Assembly (NCBI RefSeq): GCF_002909375.1
Contig: NZ_PPXD01000007.1
Location: 451,378-515,377, forward strand
Direction of reading: 5' to 3'
From: Cryobacterium zongtaii
Lineage (GTDB): Bacteria; Actinomycetota; Actinomycetes; Actinomycetales; Microbacteriaceae
Length of the DNA stretch: 64,000 nucleotides
Shown: piece after piece, positions 41,894 through 53,300 of the stretch
Layout of the letters: the number at the start of each line of letters is the position of its first letter
Numbering within the stretch: the stretch's first letter is position 1
Program-made: the position numbers and the translations under genes
Notes under the pieces: generated by a model
The model's database searches: none
Told to the model about the DNA's origin: nothing
The model's input: only the letters and a program-made list of their open reading frames with translations

Positions 41894-43254
41894 TGACTCA
41901 GGTACAGCTCGAACGTTCAGAGGGGACCCTCTTCAGATTCGCGACCGCCGGTTCCGTCGACGACGGCAAGTCCACCCTGGTCGGCCGGCTGCTGCACGAT
42001 TCGAAGGCGATCCTCGCCGACCAGCTCGACACCGTCACCCGTACCTCCACCGAGCGCGGCTTCGGCGGCGCGGCCGGCGGCATCGATTTTGCGCTGCTCA
42101 CCGACGGGCTCCGGGCCGAGCGCGAGCAGGGCATCACCATCGACGTCGCCTACCGGTACTTCGCCACCGATCAGCGCTCGTTCATCCTGGCCGATTGCCC
42201 CGGCCACGTTCAGTACACCCGCAACATGGTCACCGGTGCCACCACGGCGGATGCCGTCATCATGCTCATCGATGCGCGCAAGGGCGTGCTCGAACAGACT
42301 CGCAGGCACCTGTCCGTCGTGAAACTGCTGCGGGTGCCCCACATCGTCATCGCGGTGAACAAGATCGATCTGCAGGATTACGACGAGGCCGCGTTCGGCG
42401 CTGTCGCCGCGGCCGTGCGCCGGGTCACCGACGAGCTGGGGTTGGGCGCTGTGCACGTCATCCCGGTTTCGGCCCTCGTGGGCGACAACGTCGTCGAGAG
42501 GTCGCCGAACACGCCCTGGTACGACGGCCCGAGCCTGCTCGAGCTGCTGGAGACCCTGCCCGCCGCTGACGACGTCGCCACGAACGTGGAGTCGTTCAGG
42601 CTGCCGGTGCAGCTCGTGCTGCGCCCCCAGGGCGCCGTCGCCGTTGCGCCGGAAGATGCCGCGGACTACCGCGACTACCGGGCGTACGCCGGCCAGGTGG
42701 CGTCAGGGACCGTGCGGGTGGGCGACACCGTCACGGTGACCCCCGGCGGCGCCAGCACCGTCGTGACCGGCATCGACTTCGCCGGAATCGCACTCGACGA
42801 GGCCGTGGCACCGCAGTCGGTCGCCCTGCGGCTGCGCGACGACCTCGACATCGCCCGCGGCGCCGTCATCGGCACGGCCGGCACCATGCCCGAACCCGTG
42901 AAGGAGCTGGCCGCCGACCTGTTCTGGCTCGACCTCCGGGCCCTGCAGCCCGGCGCCCGGGTGCTGGTCAAGTTCGGCACGCACACCGTGCAGGCCATCG
43001 TCGGAACCATCACCGGCCGGCTCAACCTGGACACCCTGGACCTCGAAGTCGCTCCAGCGCTCGAGATCAACGACATCGGACAGGTCACCGTGCGGCTGTC
43101 CGCCGCCCTCCCGGTGGAAACCTACGCGGCGAACCGAAGAGCCGGCGCGTTCCTGGTGATCCAGCCGCAGGATGGCGCGACACTGGCCGCCGGAATCGTG
43201 ACGGCTGCCAGGACGGTTGCCGGGACTGCTGCCGGAACCGGAGGGCAGGCATGA
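41893..43254 (+). CDS. cysN: Sulfate adenylyltransferase subunit 1 (GTPase)
   Basis: CysN couples GTP hydrolysis to APS synthesis. The 453-aa protein has AGSVDDGKSTLVGRLLHD (G1), EQGITIDVAYRYF (G2), LADCPGHVQYTRNM (G3) and VNKIDLQDY (G4), then EF-Tu-like barrels. No APS kinase domain is fused to it. Its stop overlaps the next gene (ATGA). Confidence 0.96.
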   Translation: MTQVQLERSEGTLFRFATAGSVDDGKSTLVGRLLHDSKAILADQLDTVTRTSTERGFGGAAGGIDFALLTDGLRAEREQGITIDVAYRYFATDQRSFILADCPGHVQYTRNMVTGATTADAVIMLIDARKGVLEQTRRHLSVVKLLRVPHIVIAVNKIDLQDYDEAAFGAVAAAVRRVTDELGLGAVHVIPVSALVGDNVVERSPNTPWYDGPSLLELLETLPAADDVATNVESFRLPVQLVLRPQGAVAVAPEDAADYRDYRAYAGQVASGTVRVGDTVTVTPGGASTVVTGIDFAGIALDEAVAPQSVALRLRDDLDIARGAVIGTAGTMPEPVKELAADLFWLDLRALQPGARVLVKFGTHTVQAIVGTITGRLNLDTLDLEVAPALEINDIGQVTVRLSAALPVETYAANRRAGAFLVIQPQDGATLAAGIVTAARTVAGTAAGTGGQA

Positions 43255-44324
43255 GCGCCCGCACCGCCCGTCCGGCCGGCCGCCTCCTGTTGGCCGCCGC
43301 CCTGATTCCAGTGCTGCTGGGCGGATGCTCCGTCTCCCGCAGTGCCGCGGAACCGGCCGGGCCGGCCGCCGAGCTCCGATTGGGCTACTTCGACAACGTC
43401 ACCCACGCCCCGGCACTGGTCGGGCTGGATCAGGGGCTGCTGGCGGATGCGCTCGGCGACACCACGCTGACCACCCAGGTCTTCAGCGCCGGCCCCGCCG
43501 CCATCGAAGCCCTCAGCGCTGGGGCCATCGACGCGGCCTACCTGGGCCCCAACCCCGCGGTGAACAGTTTTGTGCAGAGCGCCGGCCAGTCGGTTCGGAT
43601 CGTGGCCGGGGCCACCAGCGGCGGGGCCGCGCTGGTCGTGCGACCCGGAATCACCGACGCGAGCGACCTGGCTGGAACCACGATCGCCAGCCCGCAGCTG
43701 GGCAACACGCAGGATGTCGCGCTGCGCTCCTGGCTCGGCGAGCAGGGCTACTCGACAAGCACCACCGGCGGCGACGGCGACGTGGATATCGCCCCGACCG
43801 ACAACGCCCAGGCCCTCACCCTCTTCCAGAGCGGCAAGATCGACGGCGCGTGGCTCCCCGAACCCTGGGTGTCCAGGTTCATCCTCGAGGCCGGTGCCAC
43901 CGTCCTCGTCGATGAGGCCTCGCTCTGGCCGGACGGCGCGTTCCCGACCACGGTGCTGGTGGTGGGGGCCGATTTCCTGGCCGCGCACCCGGAAACCGTG
44001 CAGGCTCTCGTCGCCGGCCACACGGCATCCGTCGACTGGCTCACCGCCAACCCCGACCAGGCCGCCGCCGCGATCAACCGCACCCTCGTTGCGGACACCG
44101 GCACGCCGCTGCCCGACGCAGTTCTCGCCCGCGCCCTCACCGGCGTGACGTTCACGACCGACCCGCTCGCGGCGGCCTTCCCTCTGCTGCTGCAAGCCGG
44201 AGTCGACGTCGGCACCGCCAAAACCGGGAGCCTGGACGGGCTCTTCGACCTGGCACCGCTGAACAGGGTCCTCACGGCGGCCGGCGGGCAACCGGTCGCC
44301 GCTGCCGGGCTCGGAACCGAGTAA
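43251..44324 (+). CDS. ABC transporter substrate-binding lipoprotein (SsuA/TauA/NrtA type)
   Basis: The 357-aa protein has a signal sequence with lipobox LLGGCS and the NMT1/SsuA-like pattern: LRLGYFDNVTHAPALVGLDQ, AAYLGPNPAVNSF, ASPQLGNTQDVALRSWL and GAWLPEPWVSRFI. Context in a sulfur cluster suggests sulfonate or sulfate ester uptake, but nitrate-type homologues look alike. Confidence 0.9.
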   Translation: MSARTARPAGRLLLAAALIPVLLGGCSVSRSAAEPAGPAAELRLGYFDNVTHAPALVGLDQGLLADALGDTTLTTQVFSAGPAAIEALSAGAIDAAYLGPNPAVNSFVQSAGQSVRIVAGATSGGAALVVRPGITDASDLAGTTIASPQLGNTQDVALRSWLGEQGYSTSTTGGDGDVDIAPTDNAQALTLFQSGKIDGAWLPEPWVSRFILEAGATVLVDEASLWPDGAFPTTVLVVGADFLAAHPETVQALVAGHTASVDWLTANPDQAAAAINRTLVADTGTPLPDAVLARALTGVTFTTDPLAAAFPLLLQAGVDVGTAKTGSLDGLFDLAPLNRVLTAAGGQPVAAAGLGTE

Positions 44325-44326
44325 TC

Positions 44327-45118
44327 GTGCAGACCTTCACCGACACGCCCCAGGCACCGACCACGCAGCCTCTCGGTGTGACTCCAGCGATCCGCATCGA
44401 CTCACTCGGCAAACGGTTCGGACCGACCGGCCCTGTCGTTCTGGACAACATCACCCTCACCGTGGCACCCGGCGAGTTCCTCTGCCTGCTCGGCGCCTCC
44501 GGCTGCGGCAAATCCACCCTGCTCACCATCATCGCCGGTCTCGAACACCCGACCGAGGGCACAGTCACCGTGACCAGCGGCAGCGCGGCGGTGATGTTCC
44601 AGGAGTCGGCGCTCTTCCCGTGGCTGACCGCCGGACGCAACGTCGAACTCGCTCTCAAGCTCCGGGGGGTGCCCAGGTCCCAGCGCCGCGCCCAGGCCCT
44701 GGAGCTGCTCGACCTCGTCAACCTCGCCGATGCCGCCCAGAAACGCCCGCACGAGCTCTCCGGCGGCATGCGCCAGCGAGTGGCCCTGGCCAGGGCCCTC
44801 GCCCAGGACCGCAAGGTCCTACTGATGGACGAACCCTTCGCGGCCCTCGACGCCATCACCCGGGACCTGCTGCACGAGGAACTGGAGCGGGTCTGGCGGG
44901 AGACCGGCCGGACCATCATCTTCGTCACCCACAACGTGCGCGAGGCAGCCCGGCTCGGCCAGCGGGTGGTGCTCATGTCCTCTCGCCCGGGCCGCATCGC
45001 CAACGAATGGCGCATCGACGACACCGGGACCCGGCGGATCGAGTCCCCCGAGGTGTCCCGCCTGGCCATCGAGATCACCGACCAGCTACGAGAGGAGATC
45101 CGCCGCAATGCTGCCTGA
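44327..45118 (+). CDS. ABC transporter ATP-binding protein (SsuB type)
   Basis: The 263-aa ATPase has Walker A GASGCGKSTLL, Q loop VMFQESALFPWL, signature LSGGMRQRVALARAL and Walker B VLLMDEPFAALD. It pairs with the permease whose start it overlaps by 11 bases. Start is GTG at 44327. Confidence 0.95.
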   Translation: MQTFTDTPQAPTTQPLGVTPAIRIDSLGKRFGPTGPVVLDNITLTVAPGEFLCLLGASGCGKSTLLTIIAGLEHPTEGTVTVTSGSAAVMFQESALFPWLTAGRNVELALKLRGVPRSQRRAQALELLDLVNLADAAQKRPHELSGGMRQRVALARALAQDRKVLLMDEPFAALDAITRDLLHEELERVWRETGRTIIFVTHNVREAARLGQRVVLMSSRPGRIANEWRIDDTGTRRIESPEVSRLAIEITDQLREEIRRNAA

Positions 45119-46028
45119 CACCAAGCTGCACAGTTCTTCCGCCGCGCCCCGCAGCGTCGGTGATCACGACGAGCTCCGACGCCTCGAATCGGGTTTGGAC
45201 GCCCTCCAGACCGTGCCCTTGACCGAGAAGGGCCGCTGGCGCCGGTTTCTCGGCGGGGTGCTGCCACCGGTCCTGCTGGTGGTGGCGCTGATCGTGGCCT
45301 GGCAGTTCTACACCGTGATCGCCCAGCCCCGACCCGACCTGGCACCGGGCCCGGTGAACGTGGCCGGGTCGCTTGTCGAGCAGTGGAACGACGGCCGACT
45401 GCAGCAGGCGGTTCTCACCAGCCTGTCCCGCGGCGGAGCCGGCTTCCTCATCGCCGTCGCGATCGGTACCCCGCTCGGGCTGCTGCTGGCCGAGTGGCGG
45501 CTGCTCCGGCGTGCCCTCGGGCCGCTCCTGTCCGGTCTGCAGGTGCTGCCGTCCGTGGCCTGGGTGCCCGCCGCGATCATCTGGTTCGGCCTGACCGACG
45601 CCACCGTCTACTTCGTGGTGCTGATGGGCGCCGTCCCGTCGATCGCGAACGGGCTGGTCTCCGGCATCGACCAGGTTCCCCCGCAGCTGCGCAAGGTCGG
45701 CACCGTGCTGGGCGCCTCCCGCATCGAACTCGCCACCCTGGTCGTGCTCCCGGCCGCCCTGCCCGGGTACTTCTCCGGGCTCAAACAGGGGTGGGCCTTC
45801 GCCTGGCGGTCTCTGATGGCTGCGGAGATCATCGTGGTAGGCGGCTCGATCGGATTCGGGCTCGGCACCATGCTGCAGCAGAGCCGGGAACTCGCCGACC
45901 TTTCCGCGGTGCTCGCGACCATCCTGGTCATCCTAGCCGTGGGCATTCTGGTGGAACTGACCGCCTTCGCCCCGCTCGAGCGCCGGCTCCTGCGCCGCCG
46001 TGGCCTCGCCCCCGGCGCGCGCCGGTAG
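45108..46028 (+). CDS. ABC transporter permease (SsuC type)
   Basis: The 306-aa protein has about six membrane helices (first: VLPPVLLVVALIVAWQFY) and the EAA-like loop AIANGLVSGIDQVPPQLRKVGTVLGAS described in part (PPQLRKVGTVLGASRIELA), typical of BPD permeases. The N-terminal 45 residues are hydrophilic. Together with the two upstream genes it forms a complete importer. Confidence 0.94.
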   Translation: MLPDTKLHSSSAAPRSVGDHDELRRLESGLDALQTVPLTEKGRWRRFLGGVLPPVLLVVALIVAWQFYTVIAQPRPDLAPGPVNVAGSLVEQWNDGRLQQAVLTSLSRGGAGFLIAVAIGTPLGLLLAEWRLLRRALGPLLSGLQVLPSVAWVPAAIIWFGLTDATVYFVVLMGAVPSIANGLVSGIDQVPPQLRKVGTVLGASRIELATLVVLPAALPGYFSGLKQGWAFAWRSLMAAEIIVVGGSIGFGLGTMLQQSRELADLSAVLATILVILAVGILVELTAFAPLERRLLRRRGLAPGARR

Positions 46029-46099
46029 GCGAACCAGGACCCACCGATTCACCCCACCCCGTCACGCACGTCCGACCCCGCTCTTTCGAAAGGCCACTC

Positions 46100-47506
46100 A
46101 TGACCCGGACGCCCTCCGCGCCCCAGCCACTGCGCGTCGCCATCATCGGCGCCGGCCCCGCCGGCATCTACGCCGGCAACATCCTCGGCACGGCCGTGCG
46201 GGCGACCGGCGGTGAGGTCGGCATCGACCTGTTCGACACCCTGCCCGCCCCCTACGGCCTGATCCGCTACGGCGTGGCTCCCGACCATCCCCGCATCAAG
46301 GGCATCGTCACCTCCCTGCACGAGATGCTCGATGCCGGCACCATCAGGTTCCTCGGCAACGTGGGCTACGGCACCGACCTGAGCCTGGCCGACCTGCGCC
46401 GGCACTACCACGCCGTCATCTTCGCCACCGGGGCGATCCGCGACACCGACCTGCCGATCCCCGGCATCACCCTGCCCGGATCCTACGGAGCGGCCGACTT
46501 CGTCTCGTGGTTCGACGGGCATCCGGATGTGCCGCGGGACTGGCCGCTGGACGCCACCGACATCGCGGTGATCGGCAACGGCAACGTGGCCCTCGACGTG
46601 GCGCGGATGCTGGCCAAGCACCCCGCCGACCTGCTCAGCACCGACATCCCCGCCAACGTGCACGCCGGCCTGGCGGGCTCGCCGGTCACCGACGTGCACG
46701 TCTTCGGCCGGCGCGGTCCCGGCCAGGTGAAGTTCACCCCGATAGAACTGCGCGAACTCGGCGATATCCCCGACGTCGACGTGATCGTCTACGAGGAGGA
46801 CTTCCCCAGGGACGCCGACTCCGAGGCCCGCCTGGCCGCTTCCAGCAACCAGGTCAAGGTGATGAGCCGCACCCTGAACGGCTGGCTCACCCGGGAGCCC
46901 ACCGGAGCGTCCCGGCGGTTGCACCTGCACTTCCTGCACAGCCCGGTAGAGGTTTACGGCACCGACAGAGTCGAGGGGATGCGCTTCGAACGCACCACGC
47001 CGACCGGCGACGGGGGCGTGCGCGGCACCGGGCAGATCCTCGATTACCCGCTGCAGGCCGTCTACCGCGCGGTCGGCTACCGCGGCAGCGCGCTGCCCGA
47101 TGTGCCCTTCGACGACGCCCGCGGCGTCATCACCAGCGACGAAGGCCGCGTCATCGACGAGCACGGCACGCCCCTGCCCGGGCTCTACACCACGGGCTGG
47201 ATCAAGCGTGGCCCGGTCGGGCTGATCGGCCACACCAAGGGCGACGCACTGGAGACGATCACCCACCTGGTCGAGGACCTGGCACTGCTGCCTGAACCGG
47301 CCGACCCCGCCCAGGACGCCGTCCTGCGACTGCTCGGCGAGCGCGGCATCCGCTACACCACCTGGCCCGGCTGGCTGGCCCTGGACGCCCACGAACGGGC
47401 CCTCGGCGATGCCGACCTCTCGGAGCTGACCCGGGAACGGGTGAAGGTCGTGCCCCGCGACGAGCAGGTGCTGATCGCCGCCGAAGTCTCGCTGGTGTCC
47501 TCGTGA
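46100..47506 (+). CDS. fpr: Ferredoxin-NADP reductase, FprA/adrenodoxin reductase type
   Basis: The 468-aa flavoprotein begins after [11 protein letters not shown] with [17 protein letters not shown] (FAD), then [18 protein letters not shown], the NADP fold [18 protein letters not shown] and [21 protein letters not shown]. It passes electrons from NADPH to ferredoxin, probably to the sulfite reductase in the cluster. ATG at 46100 has AAAGG upstream. Confidence 0.94.
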   Translation: MTRTPSAPQPLRVAIIGAGPAGIYAGNILGTAVRATGGEVGIDLFDTLPAPYGLIRYGVAPDHPRIKGIVTSLHEMLDAGTIRFLGNVGYGTDLSLADLRRHYHAVIFATGAIRDTDLPIPGITLPGSYGAADFVSWFDGHPDVPRDWPLDATDIAVIGNGNVALDVARMLAKHPADLLSTDIPANVHAGLAGSPVTDVHVFGRRGPGQVKFTPIELRELGDIPDVDVIVYEEDFPRDADSEARLAASSNQVKVMSRTLNGWLTREPTGASRRLHLHFLHSPVEVYGTDRVEGMRFERTTPTGDGGVRGTGQILDYPLQAVYRAVGYRGSALPDVPFDDARGVITSDEGRVIDEHGTPLPGLYTTGWIKRGPVGLIGHTKGDALETITHLVEDLALLPEPADPAQDAVLRLLGERGIRYTTWPGWLALDAHERALGDADLSELTRERVKVVPRDEQVLIAAEVSLVSS

Positions 47507-47832
47507 CCTATGTCATCGCGCTGCCTTGCGTGGACGTGAAGGATCGCGCCTGCGTCGACGAGTGCCCGGTCGACTGCATCTACGAGGGCGAACGGTCCCT
47601 GTACATCCACCCCGACGAGTGTGTCGACTGCGGCGCCTGCGAACCGGTCTGCCCGGTGGAGGCCATCTACTACGAGGACGACCTGCCCGAAGCCTGGTCC
47701 GACTACTACCGGGCCAATGTGGACTTCTTCGTCGAGCTCGGCTCCCCCGGCGGCGCCGCGAAAACCGGTGTGCTCGGCTATGACCACCCGGTCATCGCCG
47801 AGCTGCCTCGCCAGGGCGCACTCGGTGGCTGA
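47503..47832 (+). CDS. fdxA: 7Fe ferredoxin
   Basis: The 109-aa protein has [10 protein letters not shown] and [16 protein letters not shown], the ligand sets of a 3Fe-4S plus 4Fe-4S ferredoxin. GTG start overlaps the fpr stop (GTGA), so the two are made together and should form an electron-transfer pair for sulfite reductase. Confidence 0.95.
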   Translation: MTYVIALPCVDVKDRACVDECPVDCIYEGERSLYIHPDECVDCGACEPVCPVEAIYYEDDLPEAWSDYYRANVDFFVELGSPGGAAKTGVLGYDHPVIAELPRQGALGG

Positions 47833-48817
47833 GGCCCTGGACCACGACGACCAGGACCGCTATGACTGCGTCGTGATCGGCGCCGGTCCTGCCGGCCTCT
47901 CGGCGGCGCTGAACCTGAGCAGGGCCCGCCTCACCGTGCTCGTCATCGACAGCGACCGGCCCCGGAACGCGGCGACCATGATCTCGCACGGCTTCCTCAC
48001 CAGGGACGGGGTCCCTCCGCACGAGCTGCGCCGGCTGGCCAGGGCAGAGGTCGAGGGCTATCCAGGCGCCCAGATCTTGCGGCGTACCTCGGTGCGCGCG
48101 GTCCGGCGAACCCGCGAGCTGTCCGAGGAGGACGACTCGCACCCGTTCGCCGTGACGCTCGGAAGCCCGTCAAGTGCCGGTCGAACCGTGGCCAGCCGCG
48201 CGGTGCTCGTGGCCACCGGGCTGCGCGAGACGCTTCCGGATGTTCCCAACATCCGCGGGTTCTATGGCATGAGCCTGTTCAGCTGCGCCGCCTGCGACGG
48301 CTACGAGCTGGGTGATCAACCGCTGGCGCTGATCGGCGAGACCGAGGACCTGTTCGCCCGGGCGCTCCTGGTCTCCCAGTGGACCCGCACGCTGACGGTG
48401 TTCACCAACGGCTCACTCTTCAGCGACGAGACCGGCGCCGTCTCCGCCGGCCAGGAACGGGTGCTGCGCGGGCGCGGCATCAGCGTCGAACGACGCCGCA
48501 TCACCGACCTCGAAGGCGACCGGGGGCGGCTCGCCGCGGTGCGGGTGTCTGGCGGTGACCGGATCCCGGTCACCGGCGGGTTCGTGCGGCCGCTCTGGCA
48601 TCCCGCCGTGGAGTTCCTGACCGGGCTGAACGTCGCCGGGGACGAGCACGCCCAGTTGCTCACCGACCGCAACGGGCGCACCAGCGTGCTGGGGCTCTAC
48701 GCCGCCGGGGACGTCGCGGCGCCCGGACCCCAGCAGCTGATCGTGGCGGCCGGCGCCGGTGCCCGCACGGCCGCGATCATCAGCCAGGACCTGCTGGGGG
48801 TAAGCACCGCACACTGA
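47825..48817 (+). CDS. Thioredoxin-reductase-like FAD/NAD(P) oxidoreductase
   Basis: The 330-aa protein has [20 protein letters not shown], a [19 protein letters not shown] segment, the redox pair SCAACDGYE and the final [20 protein letters not shown]. This is the layout of low-molecular-weight thioredoxin-reductase-like enzymes. The partner is not clear; it may supply reductant for CysH. The GTG at 47825 overlaps the ferredoxin gene by 8 bases. Confidence 0.9.
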   Translation: MAEALDHDDQDRYDCVVIGAGPAGLSAALNLSRARLTVLVIDSDRPRNAATMISHGFLTRDGVPPHELRRLARAEVEGYPGAQILRRTSVRAVRRTRELSEEDDSHPFAVTLGSPSSAGRTVASRAVLVATGLRETLPDVPNIRGFYGMSLFSCAACDGYELGDQPLALIGETEDLFARALLVSQWTRTLTVFTNGSLFSDETGAVSAGQERVLRGRGISVERRRITDLEGDRGRLAAVRVSGGDRIPVTGGFVRPLWHPAVEFLTGLNVAGDEHAQLLTDRNGRTSVLGLYAAGDVAAPGPQQLIVAAGAGARTAAIISQDLLGVSTAH

Positions 48818-48931
48818 CAGGTGCACCGGCGCCCGGGGTGGCGGGCCGCCGCGGTGCTGGGTATCGTCACGGTAGTCGCCGCGCGGGTCGGCCTTGCGTC
48901 GGTGAAAGCATCGCCCGTCGAAAGGACGCCC

Positions 48932-50344
48932 ATGAGCACCACACCACAGCCCATGCAATCGCCGGCGTCCGGCGCGCATCCTGCCCTCATCGGCCTCAGC
49001 GGGATTCTCGAAGGCGCTCTGGTGCTGCCCGGCGAAGCAGGCTGGGACGACGCCCGCGCCCCGTGGAACCTCGCCGTCGACCAGCAGCCGAGCGCCGTCG
49101 TGCGGCCGCGCTCTGTGCGCGACCTCAGGCAGGTCATCGTCGCGGCCAGGGAGGCCGGCCTGGGGGTGACCGTGCAGCCGCGGGGGCATGGCGCCGCCGC
49201 CGACCTCGCCGGCCAGATCCTCGTGCGCACCAGTGCCTTCGACGAGGTCACCGTGAATGTCGTCGCCCGGTTCGCACGCGTCGGCGCCGGCGTGCCCTGG
49301 GGAACCCTACTCAACCGTCTCGACGGCACCGGCCTGATCGCTCTGGCCGGCACCAACCCCGACGTCAGCGTCACGGGGTACCTGCTCTCCGGCGGGCACT
49401 CCTGGTTCAGCCGGTGGCAGGGGCTGGCCGCGCACTCGATTCGAGCCGTCGAGCTGATCGACGCCACCGGGGTGCTGCGCCGCGTCACCAAAGACAGCGA
49501 CCCGGATCTGCTCTGGGGCCTGCGAGGCGCCGGCGGGCTTTTCGGCGTGGTGACCGCCCTGGAGATCGAGCTGTACCCGGCGGCCGACCTCTTCGGCGGC
49601 AAGATCCTGTTTCCCGCCGAATCGGCCGAGGTGGTCTTCGGAGCCGCGGCCGACATCCTGCTGGATGCGCCGCCGGAACTGAGCCTGTTCCTGGGCCTGA
49701 TCAACCTGCCCGACGTCGAGCAGGTGCCCGAGCTTCTGCGCGGGCGGAGCTTCACCCAGGTTGATGCGGTTTTTGTGGGGTCGGAAGCGGCGGGGAGCGC
49801 CCTGCTCGCTCCGCTCGTGTCGATCGCCCCGGTCATCGCCAACCTGTGCCGGCCGTTCTCGATCGGCCAGCTGGGCGAGGTATCCGGAGAACCGCAGGAA
49901 CCCTCGGCGACGCTGGACTGGTCCAGGACCGTCAGCGATCTCGACACCGCCACCATCGCGAGCCTCGTCGAGGCCTTCCACACCGCGAGCTACGCCGGAC
50001 TGTCCCTGCTGCAGCTGCGGCCGCTAGGCGGGTTGATCGGCGACCCGACGGTCGGCGCCGACGGAGTCGTCGGCCACCTCGACGCCGGGTTCATGCTCTT
50101 CGCGGCGGCGATCCTGCCGCCGGGCGCGCCGGTTCCGGCCGCCTCCGACCGCCATCTGGTGTTCCAACCGCTGGAGGATACCGTGCATGCCGTGGGTGTG
50201 CCCCGCATCGTGCCGACGATGCTCGCGGCCGGCCAGGATCTGGGTGTGGCGTTCACGCCGGAGGAACTGCAACGCCTGGCCGGGATCAAGGCGAGGGTCG
50301 ACCCGGAGAACCTGTTCCGCAGCAACCGGCCGCTGCCGACCTAG
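48932..50344 (+). CDS. FAD-linked oxidase (PCMH/BBE type)
   Basis: The 470-aa protein has the FAD-binding PCMH domain: AVVRPRSVRDLRQVIVAARE, VTVQPRGHGAAADL, GLIALAGTNPDVSVTGYLLS, GGHSWFSRWQGLAA and LRGAGGLFGVVTALEIEL. The C-terminal KARVDPENLFRSNRPL is the berberine-bridge-type end. Substrate is unknown. The ATG at 48932 has AAAGGA upstream and lies 114 bp after the previous gene, so it may be a separate unit. Confidence 0.9.
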   Translation: MSTTPQPMQSPASGAHPALIGLSGILEGALVLPGEAGWDDARAPWNLAVDQQPSAVVRPRSVRDLRQVIVAAREAGLGVTVQPRGHGAAADLAGQILVRTSAFDEVTVNVVARFARVGAGVPWGTLLNRLDGTGLIALAGTNPDVSVTGYLLSGGHSWFSRWQGLAAHSIRAVELIDATGVLRRVTKDSDPDLLWGLRGAGGLFGVVTALEIELYPAADLFGGKILFPAESAEVVFGAAADILLDAPPELSLFLGLINLPDVEQVPELLRGRSFTQVDAVFVGSEAAGSALLAPLVSIAPVIANLCRPFSIGQLGEVSGEPQEPSATLDWSRTVSDLDTATIASLVEAFHTASYAGLSLLQLRPLGGLIGDPTVGADGVVGHLDAGFMLFAAAILPPGAPVPAASDRHLVFQPLEDTVHAVGVPRIVPTMLAAGQDLGVAFTPEELQRLAGIKARVDPENLFRSNRPLPT

Positions 50345-50371
50345 CCGAGACGTAGCGACACGAGACGTGGC

Positions 50372-53300
50372 TCAGGACGCCTGTTCCGTCTCGCGCACGA
50401 TGCGCTGGCCGACCACAGCGGACACTCCGTCCTGCCGCATCGAGACGCCGTACAGCGCATCCGCGATTTCCATGGTGCGCTTCTGGTGGGTGATGACGAT
50501 GAGCTGGCTGGTGGCCCGCAGATCCTCGAAGATGGTCAGCAGCCGGCCCAGGTTCGCGTCGTCCAGCGCGGCCTCGACCTCGTCCATGATGTAGAACGGG
50601 CTCGGCCTGGCCTTGAAGATCGCGATGAGCAGGGCCACAGCGGCCAGCGACCGTTCGCCGCCGGAGAGCAGCGACAGTCGCTCGATCTTCTTGCCCGCCG
50701 GCTTCACCGACACCTCGATCCCGGTGGTGAGCATGTTCGCGGGGTCGGTGAGCTGGATGCTGCCGCTGCCACCGGGGAACAGCACCGGGAACACCTCGGC
50801 GAAGGCCGCCTGGGTGTCTTCGAAAGCGCTGGCGAAAATGGTCCCCATCTTCACATCGATGTCCTCGATGATGGTCATCAGATCGGCCCTGGTGGTGGTG
50901 AGGTCGGTGAGCTGCTCGGTGAGGAATAGGTGGCGTTGTTCCAGCGCCGCGAATTCCTCGAGCGCGAGCGGGTTGATCCGCCCCAGACGGGCATACTTGC
51001 GTTCGGCGGCCGCCAGGCGCGCCCGCTGCTCCTCCCGGTCGTACGGCGTGGCCGATGAGGCCTCGCCGTCGGCGGGCACGAGCTGGTCCGGGCCGTATTC
51101 GCCGACGAGGACGTCCTCCACCAGGCCCAGTTCGCTGGCCGCGCGCTCGAGAAGCGCCGACAACTGCAGTTTTTTCTCGTAGATCGCCAGTTCGAGGCCG
51201 TGTACGTTTTCCGTGATGGCCTGCAACCGGCTGCGCAGTTCGCTCTCGGCCCGACGGAGGGTGCTCAGCTCGTCGTTCTGGCTGGTCCGTTCGGCCTCGG
51301 CGACGGCCAGCCGCTGCCGCGCCTGGGCCACGGCGCCGTCGACCGACGCGAGCACCGGCGGCAGCGCGTCGGCAACGGCGGATGCTGCATCCACCTGCCG
51401 GCGGCGGAGAACGGCCCGGCGGGCGGCGGCGTCCGCCTCGGCCCGGTCGGATTCGAGTTGCCGGGTCAGGGAGAGAACGCGGGCCTGGCCGCCACGCAGG
51501 CGCTCTTTGGCGGTATCCACCTGCAGACGCGACTCGATCTCGGTCTCCCTGGCCCGCTCGAGTTCTGCGTACAGGGCGTCGCGGGCGGTGACGTCCAGGA
51601 TGGGCCGCGGCGTGGAGCGTCTGATGTCCAGAGCGGCGGCTGCTTTCCTGGCGGCCCTCTCGGCCTCGGCGACACCTGAGGAGGCGAGCTCGGCCGCGGC
51701 CGACAGCCTGTCAAAATCCGCGGCCGCGGCGTCGACCTGCACGGTCAGTCGGTTGCGCCGGTCCGCGCGGGCGGCCGCCAGGGTGTTGTGCTCGCGGAGC
51801 CGGGCCTGGGCCGACCTGGACCGGTCCCGAGCGCCGGCCAGGAGGGTGCGCTGTTCGCCGAGATCGCCGGAGACGATGCCGAGCAGGCTCGTCACCTCGG
51901 CCAGTCGGTGCGCGGCCTCGTCACGTTCGGTGACGAGTTCCAGTTTGCTGGGGGCGGCACCGGAGCCGCCGCGCAGCGCGTGGGCGGTGAGCACATCCCC
52001 CGCGCGGGTGATGATGGTGGCTGTCGATCCCTGCCCGGACGCGGCCAGGGCATCGGATGCCGCGACGGCGGCGGTCAGATCGTCGACGATGAGGGTGCCC
52101 TCGAGCAGCCCGAGCACGCCGGGCGGTGCGTCGACGACGGTGTGCGCGGCCACGACTCCCGGCAGGCCGGAGAGGTCAGGCTGAGCAGCAGACCCGGCGG
52201 ACCCGGCGTCGGCGGCCCCGGCGAGCACCAGTTCCACCCGGCCGAGGTGCAGCGCGTCTGCGTGTCCGACCGCGGCGACCGCGGCATCCCGGTCATCGGC
52301 GGCCACGGCATCGGCGAGGGAGCCGAGCGCCGCCGCGACGGCGCGCTCGAAACCGGGGCGCACGCTCATGACCTCGGCGACCAGACCGCGGATGCCGGCC
52401 AGATCGGCTTCGAGGAGGGCCGAGGAACCGTCTTTTTGGCCGAGTGCCAGGGTGAGGGCGCTCGTGCGGGCCGCCAGCGCATCCCGTTCCCGCTCCTGGC
52501 CGTGCAGGAGCTCGCGGAGCCGCTCGATCTCGGCCTCGGCCTGCGACACCTCGGCCTGGGCTAGGTCCACGACCTCGTCGAGGTCGACATCGTTCGCCGC
52601 GTCGTCGGCGTCCTCGTCGAGGTCGGCCAGCTGCTGGCGGGATGCGGCGAGTCGATCGCGGGCGGAGTCGAGGGCATCCTGCTGGCGCAGCACCTCCCCG
52701 CGCACAGCGGCCAATCGGGACGCTGCGGTGTCGGACTCGCCGGCGAGCTGGGACACCTCGAGGTCATGACGGGAGACGAGGGCGGACTGTGCCGCGATCT
52801 CGTCGTCGACGGCGTCCAAGTCGCGGCGCACCGAGGCCGTCGTGGTGCGTGCCCTGGCCCAGGCGTCCTCGGCCGTCGCGATGCCCGCCCGCAGGCGGTC
52901 CACTTCCGCCGCGGCATCCTCGACCCGCTGCGGGGTGACGCTCGCGGCCCGTTCGACAGGTTCAGCCTGGGTGCCCAGCAGGGCGAGCCGCTGGTTGGCG
53001 AGGGTGTACAGCCCGCGCAGCCGTTCCTGGGCGGATTCAAGGGCGAACGCCGTGCGCCGGGCGATGTCCACAGCATCGCCTACCTGCGCGTCCTCCAGCC
53101 GGCGCACCCGCACCTGGTTGTGGTCGAGCTGTTCCTGGACCACCAGGCGTTCGGAGTGCCGTTCGCTTTCGGTGCGGCCGTGGGCGTCAAGGGCCCTGCG
53201 CAGCACGATCACATCATCGGCGAGCAGCCGCGCCCGCGCGTCCCGCACGGTGGCGGCGATCTGCTGGGCCTGCCTGGCCACCTGAGCCTGTTGGCCGAGC

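Noticed and set aside
46049..47392. 447-aa minus-strand open frame
   Set aside because: It is the antisense of the Fpr gene, Val/Gly/Asp/Gln-rich without motifs.
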